A DNA stretch of 64,000 bases from DATDAH01 sp963845425 (GCA_963845425.1 CAWJSC010000004.1:54551-118550), one strand, 5' to 3'; shown: positions 47,892-56,470, numbered from the stretch's first letter. Program-made: numbers and translations. The notes: a model not told the origin generated them from the sequence alone.

Positions 47892-48764
47892 TCAGACCGG
47901 GTCGGTGGCCTGTTGCCCGCCGCGGGTGACGTGCTCGGTCCAGAGCCTGCCGTCCCAATAGCGCAGGTCGAAGCGACCGGTGGGGTCGGGGTGCCAGGCC
48001 GGGGGCGAGACCCGGCCCGCCCAGGGGGTGCCACCGGCGCCGAGGACCGAGACGGCGGTCTCCTGGCGGCGGCTGAGGTTGACGACCATGGCTGCACCCA
48101 GGGCCGCGGCGAGGACCAGGGCGACCTGGCCGGCCACGAACAGGGTGATGCCCTCTTGCACGTCGTCGAGGTTGTCGAGCAGGTCGGCCACGACGACCTG
48201 GCCCTGGGGGTCGTCGGTCCGGCCCAGGAGGCTGAACCCGACGAAGGTGAGGATCTGTCCGACCACGTAGGCCAACCACCAGAGCCAGATCTGGGGGTTG
48301 GCGCGGACCTGGCGCCACGCCGGGTCGCCCCGGGCGACGGAGCTCTCGGCCCCCTTCCAGACCTGCTGGACCTGCAGGCCCGGCAGCACGAGGCTGCCGA
48401 GGGGGATGAACCAGGCGCCGATCGCCCAGCCCGGGCCGAGGGCCCCGGGTCGACCGAGGCGCTGGTTGTTGCGGGCGGCCCGCCAGAGCCAGAGCACGAA
48501 CAGGCCGCCGATGCCGACCGTCATGAGGAAGACGACACTGGCGCCGCCCAGGAACGCGTCCACGGTCCTCTGGGCGGCGTCGACCTCCTCCCGTCCGGCG
48601 TGGACGCCGTCGAGCGACGCCCGCATCCGGACCGCCAGGTAGGCCAGCGCGGTCGCCAGGACCGCGGCCAGTACGAACAGGACGCGTAGCGCAGTGGCCA
48701 GGCCCCCCAGGGGGTAGGTCGGCGAGTCGGCGGACGGTCCCGTCGGGCTGGACCAGTCGCTCAC
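47892..48764 (-). CDS. DUF4328 membrane protein with C-terminal DUF2510 domain
   Basis: A 290-residue membrane protein. About six hydrophobic segments with the DUF4328 features WRAARNNQRLGRPGALGPGWAIGAWFIPL and PQIWLWWLAYVVGQIL. The last ~40 residues are a DUF2510 domain (PPAWHPDPTGRFDLRYWDGRLWTEHV), a short tryptophan-rich actinobacterial module, here at the C-terminus. Function unknown. GTG start at 48764. Divergent from the second coiled-coil gene at 48856. Confidence 0.85.
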   Translation of the reverse strand: MSDWSSPTGPSADSPTYPLGGLATALRVLFVLAAVLATALAYLAVRMRASLDGVHAGREEVDAAQRTVDAFLGGASVVFLMTVGIGGLFVLWLWRAARNNQRLGRPGALGPGWAIGAWFIPLGSLVLPGLQVQQVWKGAESSVARGDPAWRQVRANPQIWLWWLAYVVGQILTFVGFSLLGRTDDPQGQVVVADLLDNLDDVQEGITLFVAGQVALVLAAALGAAMVVNLSRRQETAVSVLGAGGTPWAGRVSPPAWHPDPTGRFDLRYWDGRLWTEHVTRGGQQATDPV

Positions 48765-48855
48765 CGGGCCGACCGTACCGCCCACCAGGCGCCCCGACTG
48801 ATCGCCCCTTGACCGCTGGCCGCGCGATGGTGTGGACTCTGCGTGGGGAAGTGGG

Positions 48856-49416
48856 ATGAAAGCGCAGGTGTGGCCGATGGCCGCGACCATGACCGACTCC
48901 CGCCAGAGTGCAGCGCCGCAGCTCCGTGTGACGCGGCACGGCTACGACCCGGCGGACGTCCACGCGTTGTTGGCGTCCGCCCGCGCCCGCCTCGTGGGCT
49001 TGGCCGACCGCATCCGCCGAGCCGAGGCGGCCAACGTGGCCCTCGTGGCCGAGGCTCTGCAGTGGAAGGAGCGCGCCCGGGCCGCGGAGTCCGACCGACG
49101 TCGCCTCGAGGACGCCCTCGCCGCCGCCGAGGCCACGGTGGCCACCTCCATCGCGGAGATCCAGATCCGCGCCGACCAGCTCGTGGAGCGGGCCCGCTGT
49201 GAAGCCGAGCACCTGACCCTGCAGGCCGAGGAGGCGGCCCGGCGGGTTCGCGAGCAGATCGAGCAGGAGCGGCTGGCCCACGAGGCCACCTCGCTGGTCG
49301 CGGAGGAGCGCCTCGACCTCGACGCCGACCTCGCCGAGGCCGACGTGTTCTCCCGCTTCATGTCCGACGAGATCGCCGACGAGCCCTCGAGGGAGTGGGT
49401 CATCGGCCGGATCTAG
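48856..49416 (+). CDS. Second DivIVA-like coiled-coil protein with C-terminal FMSD-DEPSR-W motif
   Basis: A 186-residue protein, shorter relative of the one at 45218. After a short N-terminus comes the motif YDPADVHALLASARARLVGL (compare YNPGDVAEFLGGLGSQML), a continuous coiled coil (residues ~55-155), and the terminal FSRFMSDEIADEPSREWVIG. ATG at 48856 has GGGGAAG 6 nt upstream; ATGs at 48877 and 48889 would shorten it. It ends 9 bp before the sulfatase at 49426, so the two may be co-transcribed. Role unknown; likely membrane curvature or polarity scaffold. Confidence 0.72.
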   Translation: MKAQVWPMAATMTDSRQSAAPQLRVTRHGYDPADVHALLASARARLVGLADRIRRAEAANVALVAEALQWKERARAAESDRRRLEDALAAAEATVATSIAEIQIRADQLVERARCEAEHLTLQAEEAARRVREQIEQERLAHEATSLVAEERLDLDADLAEADVFSRFMSDEIADEPSREWVIGRI

Positions 49417-49425
49417 TGTGCGGCC

Positions 49426-50949
49426 GTGACGGCCACCGACTTCGACCCCATCGCGTCCCCGACCACGCAGCTGGCGGAGCACCGCGAGCCACAGTTCGTC
49501 CACGAGGACGAGGTGGCCACGGCCACGACGCGTGTCACGGGCTTCCGTGAGCGGACCGGCGGGCGGGGCCCCAACCTGCTGGTGATCCTGATGGACGACG
49601 TCGGGTGGGGCGACTTCGGCTGCTACGGCGGCGGGGTGGCCGTCGGGGCGCCGACCCCCAACATCGACCGGCTCGCCCGCCAGGGACTGCTCATGACCTC
49701 CTGCTACTCGGAGCCCTCGTGCACCCCGAGCCGGGCGTCGATGCTCACCGGCCGCCTGCCGATGCGCCACGGCCTGCAGCGACCGCCGATGTACGGCGAG
49801 CCCGGTGGCCTCCAGGGCGAGGTCACCCTGGCCGAGCTGCTGTCCGAGGCCGGCTACGTGACCCAGGCCGTCGGCAAGTGGCACCTGGGCGAGAACGTCG
49901 AGTCCCAGCCCCAGAACGTCGGCTTCGACGACTTCTACGGCTTCCTCTCGGTCTCGGACATGTACAGCGAGTGGCGGGACCCGCACTTCTTCCCCGAGGT
50001 GGTCTACTCCGAGGCCCGCACGCAGTGGATCGAGAACCAGCCCTTCAACCGGTGCTTCGTCCACGCCGAACGGGGTGGCGAGGTGGAGCCGGTCGAGGAG
50101 GTGACCATCCCGGTCCTGTCCCAGCTCGACGACAAGTGGTGCACCTACACCGAGGAGTTCCTGCGCCGGATGGGCGGGGCCGACCAGCCCTGGTTCTGCT
50201 ACCTCGGCACCCGCGGGGCCCACTTCGACAACTACCCGCTCGACCGCTTCCTGGGGTCGTCACCGGCCAAGCACCCCTACAAGGACACGATCATCGAGCT
50301 GGACGACATCGTGGGTCGCCTCGTCCGCACCCTGGAGGAGACCGACCAGGCCGAGGACACGATCATCTTCCTGTCCTCGGACAACGGGCCCCACATGGAG
50401 AACTGGCCCGACGCGGCCTTCACGCCGTTCCGTTGCGCCAAGGGCTCGACCTGGGAAGGGGGCATGCGGGTACCCGGCATCGCCGTCTGGCCCGGGATGA
50501 TCGAGGCCGACCGCGCCAGCGACGGGCTGTTCTGCTTCACCGACCTCCTGCCCACGATGCTCTCGTTGGCCGGCGAGGAGGACCGCATCCCCCAGGACCG
50601 GTTCATCGACGGCGTCGACCAGTCGTCCTTCCTGCTGGGTGACGGTGCCGTGTCGAATCGCAAGTACGTCTGGTACTGGCTGCTGTCGACGCTGTCCGCG
50701 GCGCGCTGCGGTGAGTACAAGTTCATGATCGCCTCGACCAGCGACGACGACACCGACACCTGGGGACCCGGCGGCTTCACCGGAGTCACCCAGAACTACA
50801 CCTACGCCCGCATGTACAACCTGTACCTCGACCCGAAGGAACAGCACAGTTACATGACCCGCAAGATCGCCTACAACGAGGCATTCGTCACCGGGATCGG
50901 CCGGCACCTGCGCACCTACGGGAAGTACCCGCCCAAGAAGATCATCTGA
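49426..50949 (+). CDS. Type I sulfatase
   Basis: A 507-residue sulfatase. LLVILMDDVGWGDFGCYGGG metal ligands (Asp57-58), formylglycine signature CTPSRASMLTGR (Cys99), VGKWHLGEN, GTRGAHFDNYP and FLSSDNGPHMENWP (second half of the metal site) are all in place. No signal peptide visible, so cytoplasmic or exported by another route. It belongs to a smaller sulfatase group than the one at 15318. GTG start at 49426; a later start before the first strand is possible. Confidence 0.9.
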   Translation: MTATDFDPIASPTTQLAEHREPQFVHEDEVATATTRVTGFRERTGGRGPNLLVILMDDVGWGDFGCYGGGVAVGAPTPNIDRLARQGLLMTSCYSEPSCTPSRASMLTGRLPMRHGLQRPPMYGEPGGLQGEVTLAELLSEAGYVTQAVGKWHLGENVESQPQNVGFDDFYGFLSVSDMYSEWRDPHFFPEVVYSEARTQWIENQPFNRCFVHAERGGEVEPVEEVTIPVLSQLDDKWCTYTEEFLRRMGGADQPWFCYLGTRGAHFDNYPLDRFLGSSPAKHPYKDTIIELDDIVGRLVRTLEETDQAEDTIIFLSSDNGPHMENWPDAAFTPFRCAKGSTWEGGMRVPGIAVWPGMIEADRASDGLFCFTDLLPTMLSLAGEEDRIPQDRFIDGVDQSSFLLGDGAVSNRKYVWYWLLSTLSAARCGEYKFMIASTSDDDTDTWGPGGFTGVTQNYTYARMYNLYLDPKEQHSYMTRKIAYNEAFVTGIGRHLRTYGKYPPKKII

Positions 50950-50995
50950 ACGGCGACGCCGAAGGCGGCCAGGCCGTCCGGCTACGGTCCGGGCG

Positions 50996-51271
50996 ATGAG
51001 CGGTTCCGGCAACGCGAAGCGCAAGCGGGCCCAGCAGGCCCAGGCCCGCAAACGGGCGGACAAGAGCCACGAGCGGGACCGCACGCAGTCCCACGACCAC
51101 CTGCCCAAGGTCGGCACCAAGCCCGACCAGGACCACCTCCACCGTCAGCGTCAGGCCGACCTGATCGGGTTCGGCCGGTTCAAGTCCGGACGGGGGTTGA
51201 GCATCGTCCTCGTGGTCGTCGCCCTGATGGCCCTCGTCGGGGTCCTCGCCCTTCTGGTCCTCGCCGACTGA
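50996..51271 (+). CDS. Small basic membrane protein
   Basis: A 91-residue protein with an N-terminal very basic stretch (GNAKRKRAQQAQARKRADKSHERDR), a HDHLPKVGTKPDQDHLHRQRQADLIGFGRF linker and one C-terminal transmembrane helix (LSIVLVVVALMALVGVLALLVLAD). No family recognised. The basic part could bind nucleic acid or phospholipids. ATG at 50996 is the natural start. A second tiny protein with a similar membrane end lies at 53595. Confidence 0.65.
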   Translation: MSGSGNAKRKRAQQAQARKRADKSHERDRTQSHDHLPKVGTKPDQDHLHRQRQADLIGFGRFKSGRGLSIVLVVVALMALVGVLALLVLAD

Positions 51272-51274
51272 ACC

Positions 51275-51754
51275 TCAGGCTCTGGCCCGCGACCCGGCCT
51301 GGGGCAGGAGGTACCAGAGGGCGACGCCGGTCGCGGCTGTGGTCCCTCCGAAGAGGAATCCGACTGCGGTGTCGTTGAAGATCAGGCGGCCGACCACGAA
51401 GGTCACGAGGGTCATCGAGGCGAGCAGGAGGGCCATGCCGGCGACCTGCAGCTTGGTGCTCACCCGCAGGCGCGCCGCACGCGTGCCCGGATCCGAGATG
51501 CGGTGGAACGCCGTCGGGGCCATGAGGGTGATGGCCGCCACGGCGGCGAGCAGCAGAGCGCCGGCGTAGGCCCGCTTCGCCAGGAGGTCGAGGTCCTTGA
51601 AGCTCTCGCTGAAGGCGGCCGTGAGTAGGAAGGCGAACAGCACCTGGGTGCCGGGCATGACGGTCCGGGTCTCCTCCAGGAGTTCGCGGTAGCGCTCCCG
51701 CTGCTCTTCGGCGTCGTCAGCACTGGCATCGTCCAACCGGTCGTCGTTGCTCAT
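51275..51754 (-). CDS. DUF6328 family membrane protein
   Basis: A 159-residue membrane protein of the actinobacterial DUF6328 family: an acidic N-terminus (EQRERYRELLEETRTVMPGTQVLFAFLLTAAFS), then four hydrophobic segments (YAGALLLAAVAAITLMAP, VAGMALLLASMTLVTFVV, VGFLFGGTTAATGVALWYLL). Function unknown. ATG at 51754 is used; GAAGGG lies upstream. Confidence 0.85.
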   Translation of the reverse strand: MSNDDRLDDASADDAEEQRERYRELLEETRTVMPGTQVLFAFLLTAAFSESFKDLDLLAKRAYAGALLLAAVAAITLMAPTAFHRISDPGTRAARLRVSTKLQVAGMALLLASMTLVTFVVGRLIFNDTAVGFLFGGTTAATGVALWYLLPQAGSRARA

Positions 51755-51801
51755 CGCGTCCCTTCCTCGTCGTTCGGGCATGTACCCGGGGCCGGCCCCG
51801 A

Positions 51802-53463
51802 TCAGTCCTCGGCCACCACCTGCCCGTCGTCGACCCGCAGGGTCCGGGTCACCGTGACCGCCTCGAGCAGGCGGCGGTCGTGCGACACGAGCAGGATGGT
51901 GCCGCCGAAGATCGCCAGTGCGGCCTCGACCTGCTCCAGGGCCGGGAGGTCGAGGTGGTTGGTGGGCTCGTCGAGGATCAGGCAGTTGACACCGCGTCCG
52001 GCGAGCACCGCCAGTCCGGCGCGGGTCCGCTCGCCCGGGGAGAGGGTCCGCGCGGGGCGCAGGACGTGCGCCGCGGTCAGGCCGAACTTGGCCAGGAGGG
52101 TCCGGGCTTCGCCCAGAGAGGTCATCTGGGCTGCGTCGAGGAAGGTGTCGAGCAGCGGCCCCTCACCGTCGAGCCGGAGGCGGCGCTGGTCCACCTCGCC
52201 GACCACGACGCCGGGCCCCAGGCGTTGGCGGCCGGCCGACAGCTCGATGCGACCCAGCAGGGCATCGAGCAGGGTGGACTTACCCGCGCCGTTGGGCCCG
52301 ACGATGGCGATCCGGTCGGCCCACCCGACCTCGAGGTCGACCGGGCCGAGGGTGAAGTCGCCCCGTTCGACCACGGCGCCCTCCAACGCGGCCACGACCT
52401 GCCCGCTGCGGCCGGCCTCCGCGATCTCGAAGCGCAGCTCCCAACTCGTGCGGGGCTTCTCCGGGGCGTCGGCCTCGAGGCGCTGGATGGCCTTCTCGGA
52501 CTGCCGGACCTTGCCCGCCTGCTTCTCGGTCCGGTCGTTGAAGAACTTCCGTTGGACCTTGTCGTTGTCCTTCGGGTGCTTGTTGCGCTGGACCACGCCC
52601 TGGTCGGACCATTGGCGCTGCCGCCGGGCCCGGTCGGTGAGGTCCCGTCGGGCCGTGGCGTAGACGTCGTAGGCCTCCTCGGTGTGACGGCGGGCCACCG
52701 CCCGCTCCTCCAGGTAGGCCAACCACCCGCCGTCGTAACGGGTCGCCTCCCGCGAGTGCTCGTCGAGCTCGATCACGCCGGTGATCGTCTGCTCCAGGAA
52801 CGCCCGGTCGTGGCTCACCAGCAGGACGGGGCCCTCCCGGGTGCGCACGAACCGCTCGAGCTTCTCGAGGGCGGCGAAGTCGAGGTCGTTGGTGGGCTCG
52901 TCGAGGAGGAGGACGTCGTGGCGGGCCAGCAGCACTGCGGCGAGTGAGGCCCGGGCGGCCTCACCGCCCGACAGGGTCGCTGTGGGCTGGTCGAGAAGGC
53001 GGTCGGGCAGGCCGAGATCGGCCCAGGTCTCCCCGATGCGGGCGTCCAGATCGGCCCCACCGAGGGCCAGCCAACGGTCGAGGGCCCGTGAGTACCGGTC
53101 GGCGGCGGCCTCGGGCTCGGTGGCCAGGGCGACGGTCGCGGCCTCGTACTCCTCAGCCGCGGCGGTCACACCGGTACGACGGGCGATGGCCTCCCGGGTC
53201 GTCTCGTCGGCCCGGCGCTCCGGCTCCTGGGCCAGCAGGCCGACCGTGGCCGTCGGCGGGGAGAGCTCGACGCGTCCCGGTCCGGCTCCAGGAGCCCGGC
53301 GAGGACCCGTAGCAGGGTCGACTTGCCCGGTGCCGTTGGGGGCCACGAGGCCGAGGCGGTCCCCCGGACCGAGGGTGAGCGAGACGGCGTCGAGCACGGT
53401 GACCGCGCCGAAGGACACGGACACGTCACGGGCGATGAGGGTGGACGTCGGGTCCTGGGCCAT
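51802..53463 (-). CDS. ABC-F family ATPase; Walker A of the first domain lost by paired frame slips
   Basis: A 553-residue soluble protein with two ABC domains and no membrane part, the ABC-F (ribosome-acting) type. Second domain intact: GPNGAGKSTLLDAL, LSPGERTRAGLAVL, LILDEPTNHLDL, VSHDRRLLE. First domain has the signature LSGGEAARASLAAVL and LLLDEPTNDLDF, but its Walker A reads PNGTGQVDPATGP in frame; the neighbouring frame encodes GKSTLLRVLAGLLEPDR. So one base is extra at 53329 and one missing about 60 bp further. ATG at 53463. Known role: translation factor rescuing stalled ribosomes or antibiotic resistance. Likely sequencing error; otherwise one site is dead. Confidence 0.85.
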   Translation of the reverse strand: MAQDPTSTLIARDVSVSFGAVTVLDAVSLTLGPGDRLGLVAPNGTGQVDPATGPRRAPGAGPGRVELSPPTATVGLLAQEPERRADETTREAIARRTGVTAAAEEYEAATVALATEPEAAADRYSRALDRWLALGGADLDARIGETWADLGLPDRLLDQPTATLSGGEAARASLAAVLLARHDVLLLDEPTNDLDFAALEKLERFVRTREGPVLLVSHDRAFLEQTITGVIELDEHSREATRYDGGWLAYLEERAVARRHTEEAYDVYATARRDLTDRARRQRQWSDQGVVQRNKHPKDNDKVQRKFFNDRTEKQAGKVRQSEKAIQRLEADAPEKPRTSWELRFEIAEAGRSGQVVAALEGAVVERGDFTLGPVDLEVGWADRIAIVGPNGAGKSTLLDALLGRIELSAGRQRLGPGVVVGEVDQRRLRLDGEGPLLDTFLDAAQMTSLGEARTLLAKFGLTAAHVLRPARTLSPGERTRAGLAVLAGRGVNCLILDEPTNHLDLPALEQVEAALAIFGGTILLVSHDRRLLEAVTVTRTLRVDDGQVVAED

Positions 53464-53594
53464 GGGATCTCCTCGGAGGTTCGGACAGGGTCACGGATCC
53501 GAGGTCTCAGCGCACGCCCAGACGTTAGAGCGACCCAGGCCGGGGGGCGGGCGATTTGCCTCCAGCCCGACGGCCGGCCAGCCGATGAGGGGCC

Positions 53595-53747
53595 ATGACC
53601 GAGACCGTCGCGCCCCCTGCCGAGACCGACGACCAGGTGACGACGATGCAGGACCGCCTCCGGGCGATGCACGTCACCCTGCTGTTCATCGCCGTGCTGC
53701 TCTGCGTCATGCTCGGCCTGAACCTGCTGGTCCTCGCCGCCGACTGA
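53595..53747 (+). CDS. Very small single-pass membrane protein (50 residues)
   Basis: A 50-residue frame starting with ATG 53595: acidic N-terminus (TETVAPPAETDDQVTTMQDRLRAMH), then one transmembrane helix VTLLFIAVLLCVMLGLNLLVLAA and D. GAGG lies 5-9 nt upstream. Composition, codon use and the clear helix support a real gene, although nothing is recognised. The end LLVLAAD resembles LLVLAD of the protein at 50996. Confidence 0.5.
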   Translation: MTETVAPPAETDDQVTTMQDRLRAMHVTLLFIAVLLCVMLGLNLLVLAAD

Positions 53748-53822
53748 GCCGCGAGGACCTTCGGCTCTGGGTAATCGGCCACCCCGATTGATCAGACTGG
53801 GGGTGGAACGAGGAGGAAGCGC

Positions 53823-54542
53823 GTGAGCGGTCGGGTCGTCGAGGTGTTCGCCGATGTGGTGTGCCCGTTCACCCACGTGGGCCTGCGCCGGTTCGTCCAG
53901 GCCCGGGCCGAGGCCGGCGCCACCGACGTCGCCCTGCGGGTGCGGGCCTGGCCGCTGGAGCTGGTCAACGGGGAGCCGCTGGCCGCCGCCTTCGTGGCCG
54001 AGGAGATCGCCGACCTCCGGGCCCAGGTGGCGGGTGACCTGTTCACGGGCTTCGACCCCGCCGCCTTCCCCGGCTCCACCATCGGCCTGCTCGGCCTGGT
54101 CGAGGTGGCCTACGAACAGGGGCTGACCACAGGCGAGTCGTTGAGCCTCGCCCTGCGTGACGCCCTCTTCGAGCGGGGCCGGCCTGTGGCGGACCCCGAC
54201 GTGTTGGCCGCCATCGCCGCCGACCACGGCCTCACCCCGCCCGACCCCGACACCGCGTCGGCCCTGGTGGATGCGTCCTACGCCGAGGGGCGGCGGCGGG
54301 GGGTCATCGGATCGCCGCACTTCTTCCTCAGTGACGACTCGTGGTTCTGCCCCGGCCTCGACATCGAGCGTCAGGGCCACCACCTGCACATCCAGGCCGA
54401 CGAAGGCCCCTTCAAGTCGTTCCTGGCCGAGGCCTTCGCCGTGGCGGGTGGGCGAGGGGGACTTGACTCCGGCCAGTCTCGTGTCGGGCGGGGCCATCGG
54501 CGTGCCATTCGCCCGGGTCGTGCACGTTCCTTGCCGTGGTGA
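53823..54542 (+). CDS. DsbA/FrnE family thioredoxin-fold oxidoreductase
   Basis: A 239-residue thioredoxin-like protein. The active-site region reads VFADVVCPFTHVGLRRF, so the CxxC is CPFT with a single cysteine, as in FrnE/2-hydroxychromene-2-carboxylate isomerase relatives. Further: ARAWPLELVNGEPL, YEQGLTTGESLSLALRDALFERG, GVIGSPHFFLSDDSWFCPGLDI with the cis-Pro region IGSPHFF. The last ~25 residues (GGRGGLDSGQSRVGRG...) do not look like family sequence and may be a late frame slip. GTG start at 53823. Substrate unknown. Confidence 0.83.
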   Translation: MSGRVVEVFADVVCPFTHVGLRRFVQARAEAGATDVALRVRAWPLELVNGEPLAAAFVAEEIADLRAQVAGDLFTGFDPAAFPGSTIGLLGLVEVAYEQGLTTGESLSLALRDALFERGRPVADPDVLAAIAADHGLTPPDPDTASALVDASYAEGRRRGVIGSPHFFLSDDSWFCPGLDIERQGHHLHIQADEGPFKSFLAEAFAVAGGRGGLDSGQSRVGRGHRRAIRPGRARSLPW

Positions 54543-54567
54543 GCGGCGCGCGCTCCACCAGGCCTGA

Positions 54568-55872
54568 TCAGTCGCCGGCCGAGGTCCGGATGCGGTAAGC
54601 GGTGCCACGGTCGTCGTCTGTTGCGAACAGCACGTCGCCGACAGCCGTCCCCTCCCCGATCGACGGCACGTCACCGCGTAGCGGCCGCCACGTTCCGTTT
54701 GCGGGGTCCAGGGCCCATGCCTCAGGGCTGGGGAAGAGCCAGTCGTCCACGGCGTCGATCGAGAACACTGCCTCCTCGCCGAGCCAGAGCCCGGCAGCGG
54801 CAGTGGCGGATCCGCCGAGGTCGACGGGGTGGGACGGCAGGGTTCCGATGGGGGTGCCGGTGGCATCGAGCAGGTCCACCGGCTCGCCCGGCCGGACCGG
54901 CACGGCGAGGACCGACCGGGTCACGCCATCGGCCTCGGGGATCCCCACGAGGGCGGCGTAGTTCGCGTCGGCATCGATGTGCCACGTGTCGGTGCTCAGG
55001 TCGTAGCGCGCCAGGCGGAGGCCACGGCTGTCGTCTCGGCGGTGGTAGTTCGGGCCGGTCAGCGGCGGACCGATGACGTCGAGCACGGCCAGCACGCTCG
55101 TGCCTGTCCAGACCGGGCCCGCCATGAGGTAGCCGTCCGGATCGGCCAGCGAACGCCACTCGTCGGTGGCGGGGTCGTAGGCGGCCGCGTTCACCTGATA
55201 GTCGAACCCGCCGAGAACGATGACCTCGTTGCCCGTCCACACAGCGGCGGCGTCGCTGGCCGAGAACGGGGCGTCGGGAAGGGTTCGCCACGTGTCGGCT
55301 TCCGGGTCGTAGGCGGCACCGTCGGTGCCAGAGCCGCCCCACACGATCATCTCGCGGCCTGTCCAGGCCACTGGGTCGCCGCTGCTGATGGGCGCAGGAG
55401 CAATGGTCCGCCACGTGCCGGTCCGGGGGTTGAACGCGGCACCCACAGGAAGCGGAGACGCGTCGGGCGCGGACGGTTCGCCCCAAACGATCAGCTCCGT
55501 GCCCGTCCAGATGCTGCCCCCGCCGCCGAGTGCCCGGATCGGCATCTCGGGAAGGGCCACCGTCGAGCCGGCCGGGAGGTCGACCCAGAGCGGCACCGGG
55601 ATTTCCGGCGGCACCGGGATCGCCGGCAGATCGACGGGGTCATCCTCGGGCGCGCCGTCGCGGGCGGTGCGCAGGACCAGCGCGGCCCCGGCCACGATCA
55701 GCACGGTGACGGCGGCCGCGGCGACGAGCCAGGGGCGCGACCCCGGCCGCCGGATCGCGCCTACCGGTTGCGGCCGGGGTCCCTCGGCGGGCCGGTCAGG
55801 GTTAACCAGCCGAGCGCGCTGGGCGTCCTCATGGAACGCGTCGACGAGGCGGCGCTCGAGGTCAGTGCTCAT
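54568..55872 (-). CDS. Membrane-anchored kelch/beta-propeller protein, likely anti-sigma partner
   Basis: A 434-residue protein: cytoplasmic N-terminus (TDLERRLVDAFHEDAQRARL), one transmembrane helix (~47-67), Pro-rich linker, then an extracytoplasmic propeller with repeated motifs such as WTGTELIVWGEPSAP, WTGREMIVWGGSGTDGAAYDP, WTGNEVIVLGGFDYQVNAAAYDP and WTGTSVLAVL (kelch-like). It overlaps the ECF sigma gene by 11 bp, so it may tether or regulate the sigma factor. The anti-sigma role is inferred from position and topology only. ATG at 55872. Confidence 0.75.
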   Translation of the reverse strand: MSTDLERRLVDAFHEDAQRARLVNPDRPAEGPRPQPVGAIRRPGSRPWLVAAAAVTVLIVAGAALVLRTARDGAPEDDPVDLPAIPVPPEIPVPLWVDLPAGSTVALPEMPIRALGGGGSIWTGTELIVWGEPSAPDASPLPVGAAFNPRTGTWRTIAPAPISSGDPVAWTGREMIVWGGSGTDGAAYDPEADTWRTLPDAPFSASDAAAVWTGNEVIVLGGFDYQVNAAAYDPATDEWRSLADPDGYLMAGPVWTGTSVLAVLDVIGPPLTGPNYHRRDDSRGLRLARYDLSTDTWHIDADANYAALVGIPEADGVTRSVLAVPVRPGEPVDLLDATGTPIGTLPSHPVDLGGSATAAAGLWLGEEAVFSIDAVDDWLFPSPEAWALDPANGTWRPLRGDVPSIGEGTAVGDVLFATDDDRGTAYRIRTSAGD

Positions 55873-56323
55873 CGGGCAGCTCCTTCCTGAGCTGGGCCAG
55901 GGCCCGGGCGGTGATGGACCTGACGGTTGCCGGTCGGACCCCGACGATCTCGGCGATCTCGGCCTCCGGGAGGTCGGCCCAGTAGCGGAGCACCAGGACG
56001 GCCCGCTGCTTGTACGGGAGGTGGGCGACGGCATCGAGGAGCTCGTCGGGCTGGTCCGTGGACGACGCTTCGGTGAGGACCATGATCCGACGCAGGCGGC
56101 CGTCAGCCCGGCCAGCGGACCGGGCTCGGTCCCGGCACCCGTTCACGATGGCGGTGCGCAGGTAGGCGGAGCGGTTGTCGATCGATGCCAGTCGAGGGCG
56201 GAGGCGCACGAAGGCGTCCTGGACCACGTCCTCCGCGCCGGCGTGGTCGTGGGTGAGCAGCCACGCCAGCCGGACGGCGCCCGGGTACGCGTCCCGGTAG
56301 AACCCGACGAAGTCGTCGTCCAT
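55862..56323 (-). CDS. SigE-family ECF RNA polymerase sigma factor
   Basis: A 153-residue sigma-70 family protein with sigma-2 (FYRDAYPGAVRLAWLLTHDHAGAEDVVQDAFVRL) and sigma-4 (LPYKQRAVLVLRYWADLPEAEIAEIVGVRPATVRSITARALAQL) regions. It lacks sigma-3 and is therefore ECF (the actinobacterial SigE-type). Directs RNA polymerase to a regulon not known here. The stop overlaps the start of the membrane propeller gene by 11 bp, so the two are one operon. Start ATG 56323. Confidence 0.92.
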   Translation of the reverse strand: MDDDFVGFYRDAYPGAVRLAWLLTHDHAGAEDVVQDAFVRLRPRLASIDNRSAYLRTAIVNGCRDRARSAGRADGRLRRIMVLTEASSTDQPDELLDAVAHLPYKQRAVLVLRYWADLPEAEIAEIVGVRPATVRSITARALAQLRKELPDEH

Positions 56324-56429
56324 CGCGGCGCGGATTGTGCCAGTCCCAGCGGTGCGGAGCCCTTCCACACCTCCTAGACGCCGCCGGCGGCCGTTCCGTT
56401 GCAACCAGTTCCACCGTCCCGACCTAGAA

Positions 56430-56470
56430 CAGTCTTGTATCGAATACTGTCCTGTGCTAGGTTCGCCGTG
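56430..56470 (+). promoter_or_regulatory. Promoter and operator of the TetR-like gene (leaderless)
   Basis: TTGTAT (56435-56440) and TAGGTT (56458-56463) are spaced by exactly 17 bp, a good -35/-10 pair; transcription would begin at about 56470, the first base of the GTG start. ACAGT...ACTGT and GTAT-CGA-ATAC inverted repeats overlap the -35, fitting autorepression by the TetR protein. Confidence 0.55.

Noticed and set aside
46933..50223. Very long minus-strand open frame of about 1100 codons
   Set aside because: Only its last ~300 codons (from the ATG at 47835) are a real LLM oxidoreductase; the rest is antisense to the coiled-coil and sulfatase genes.
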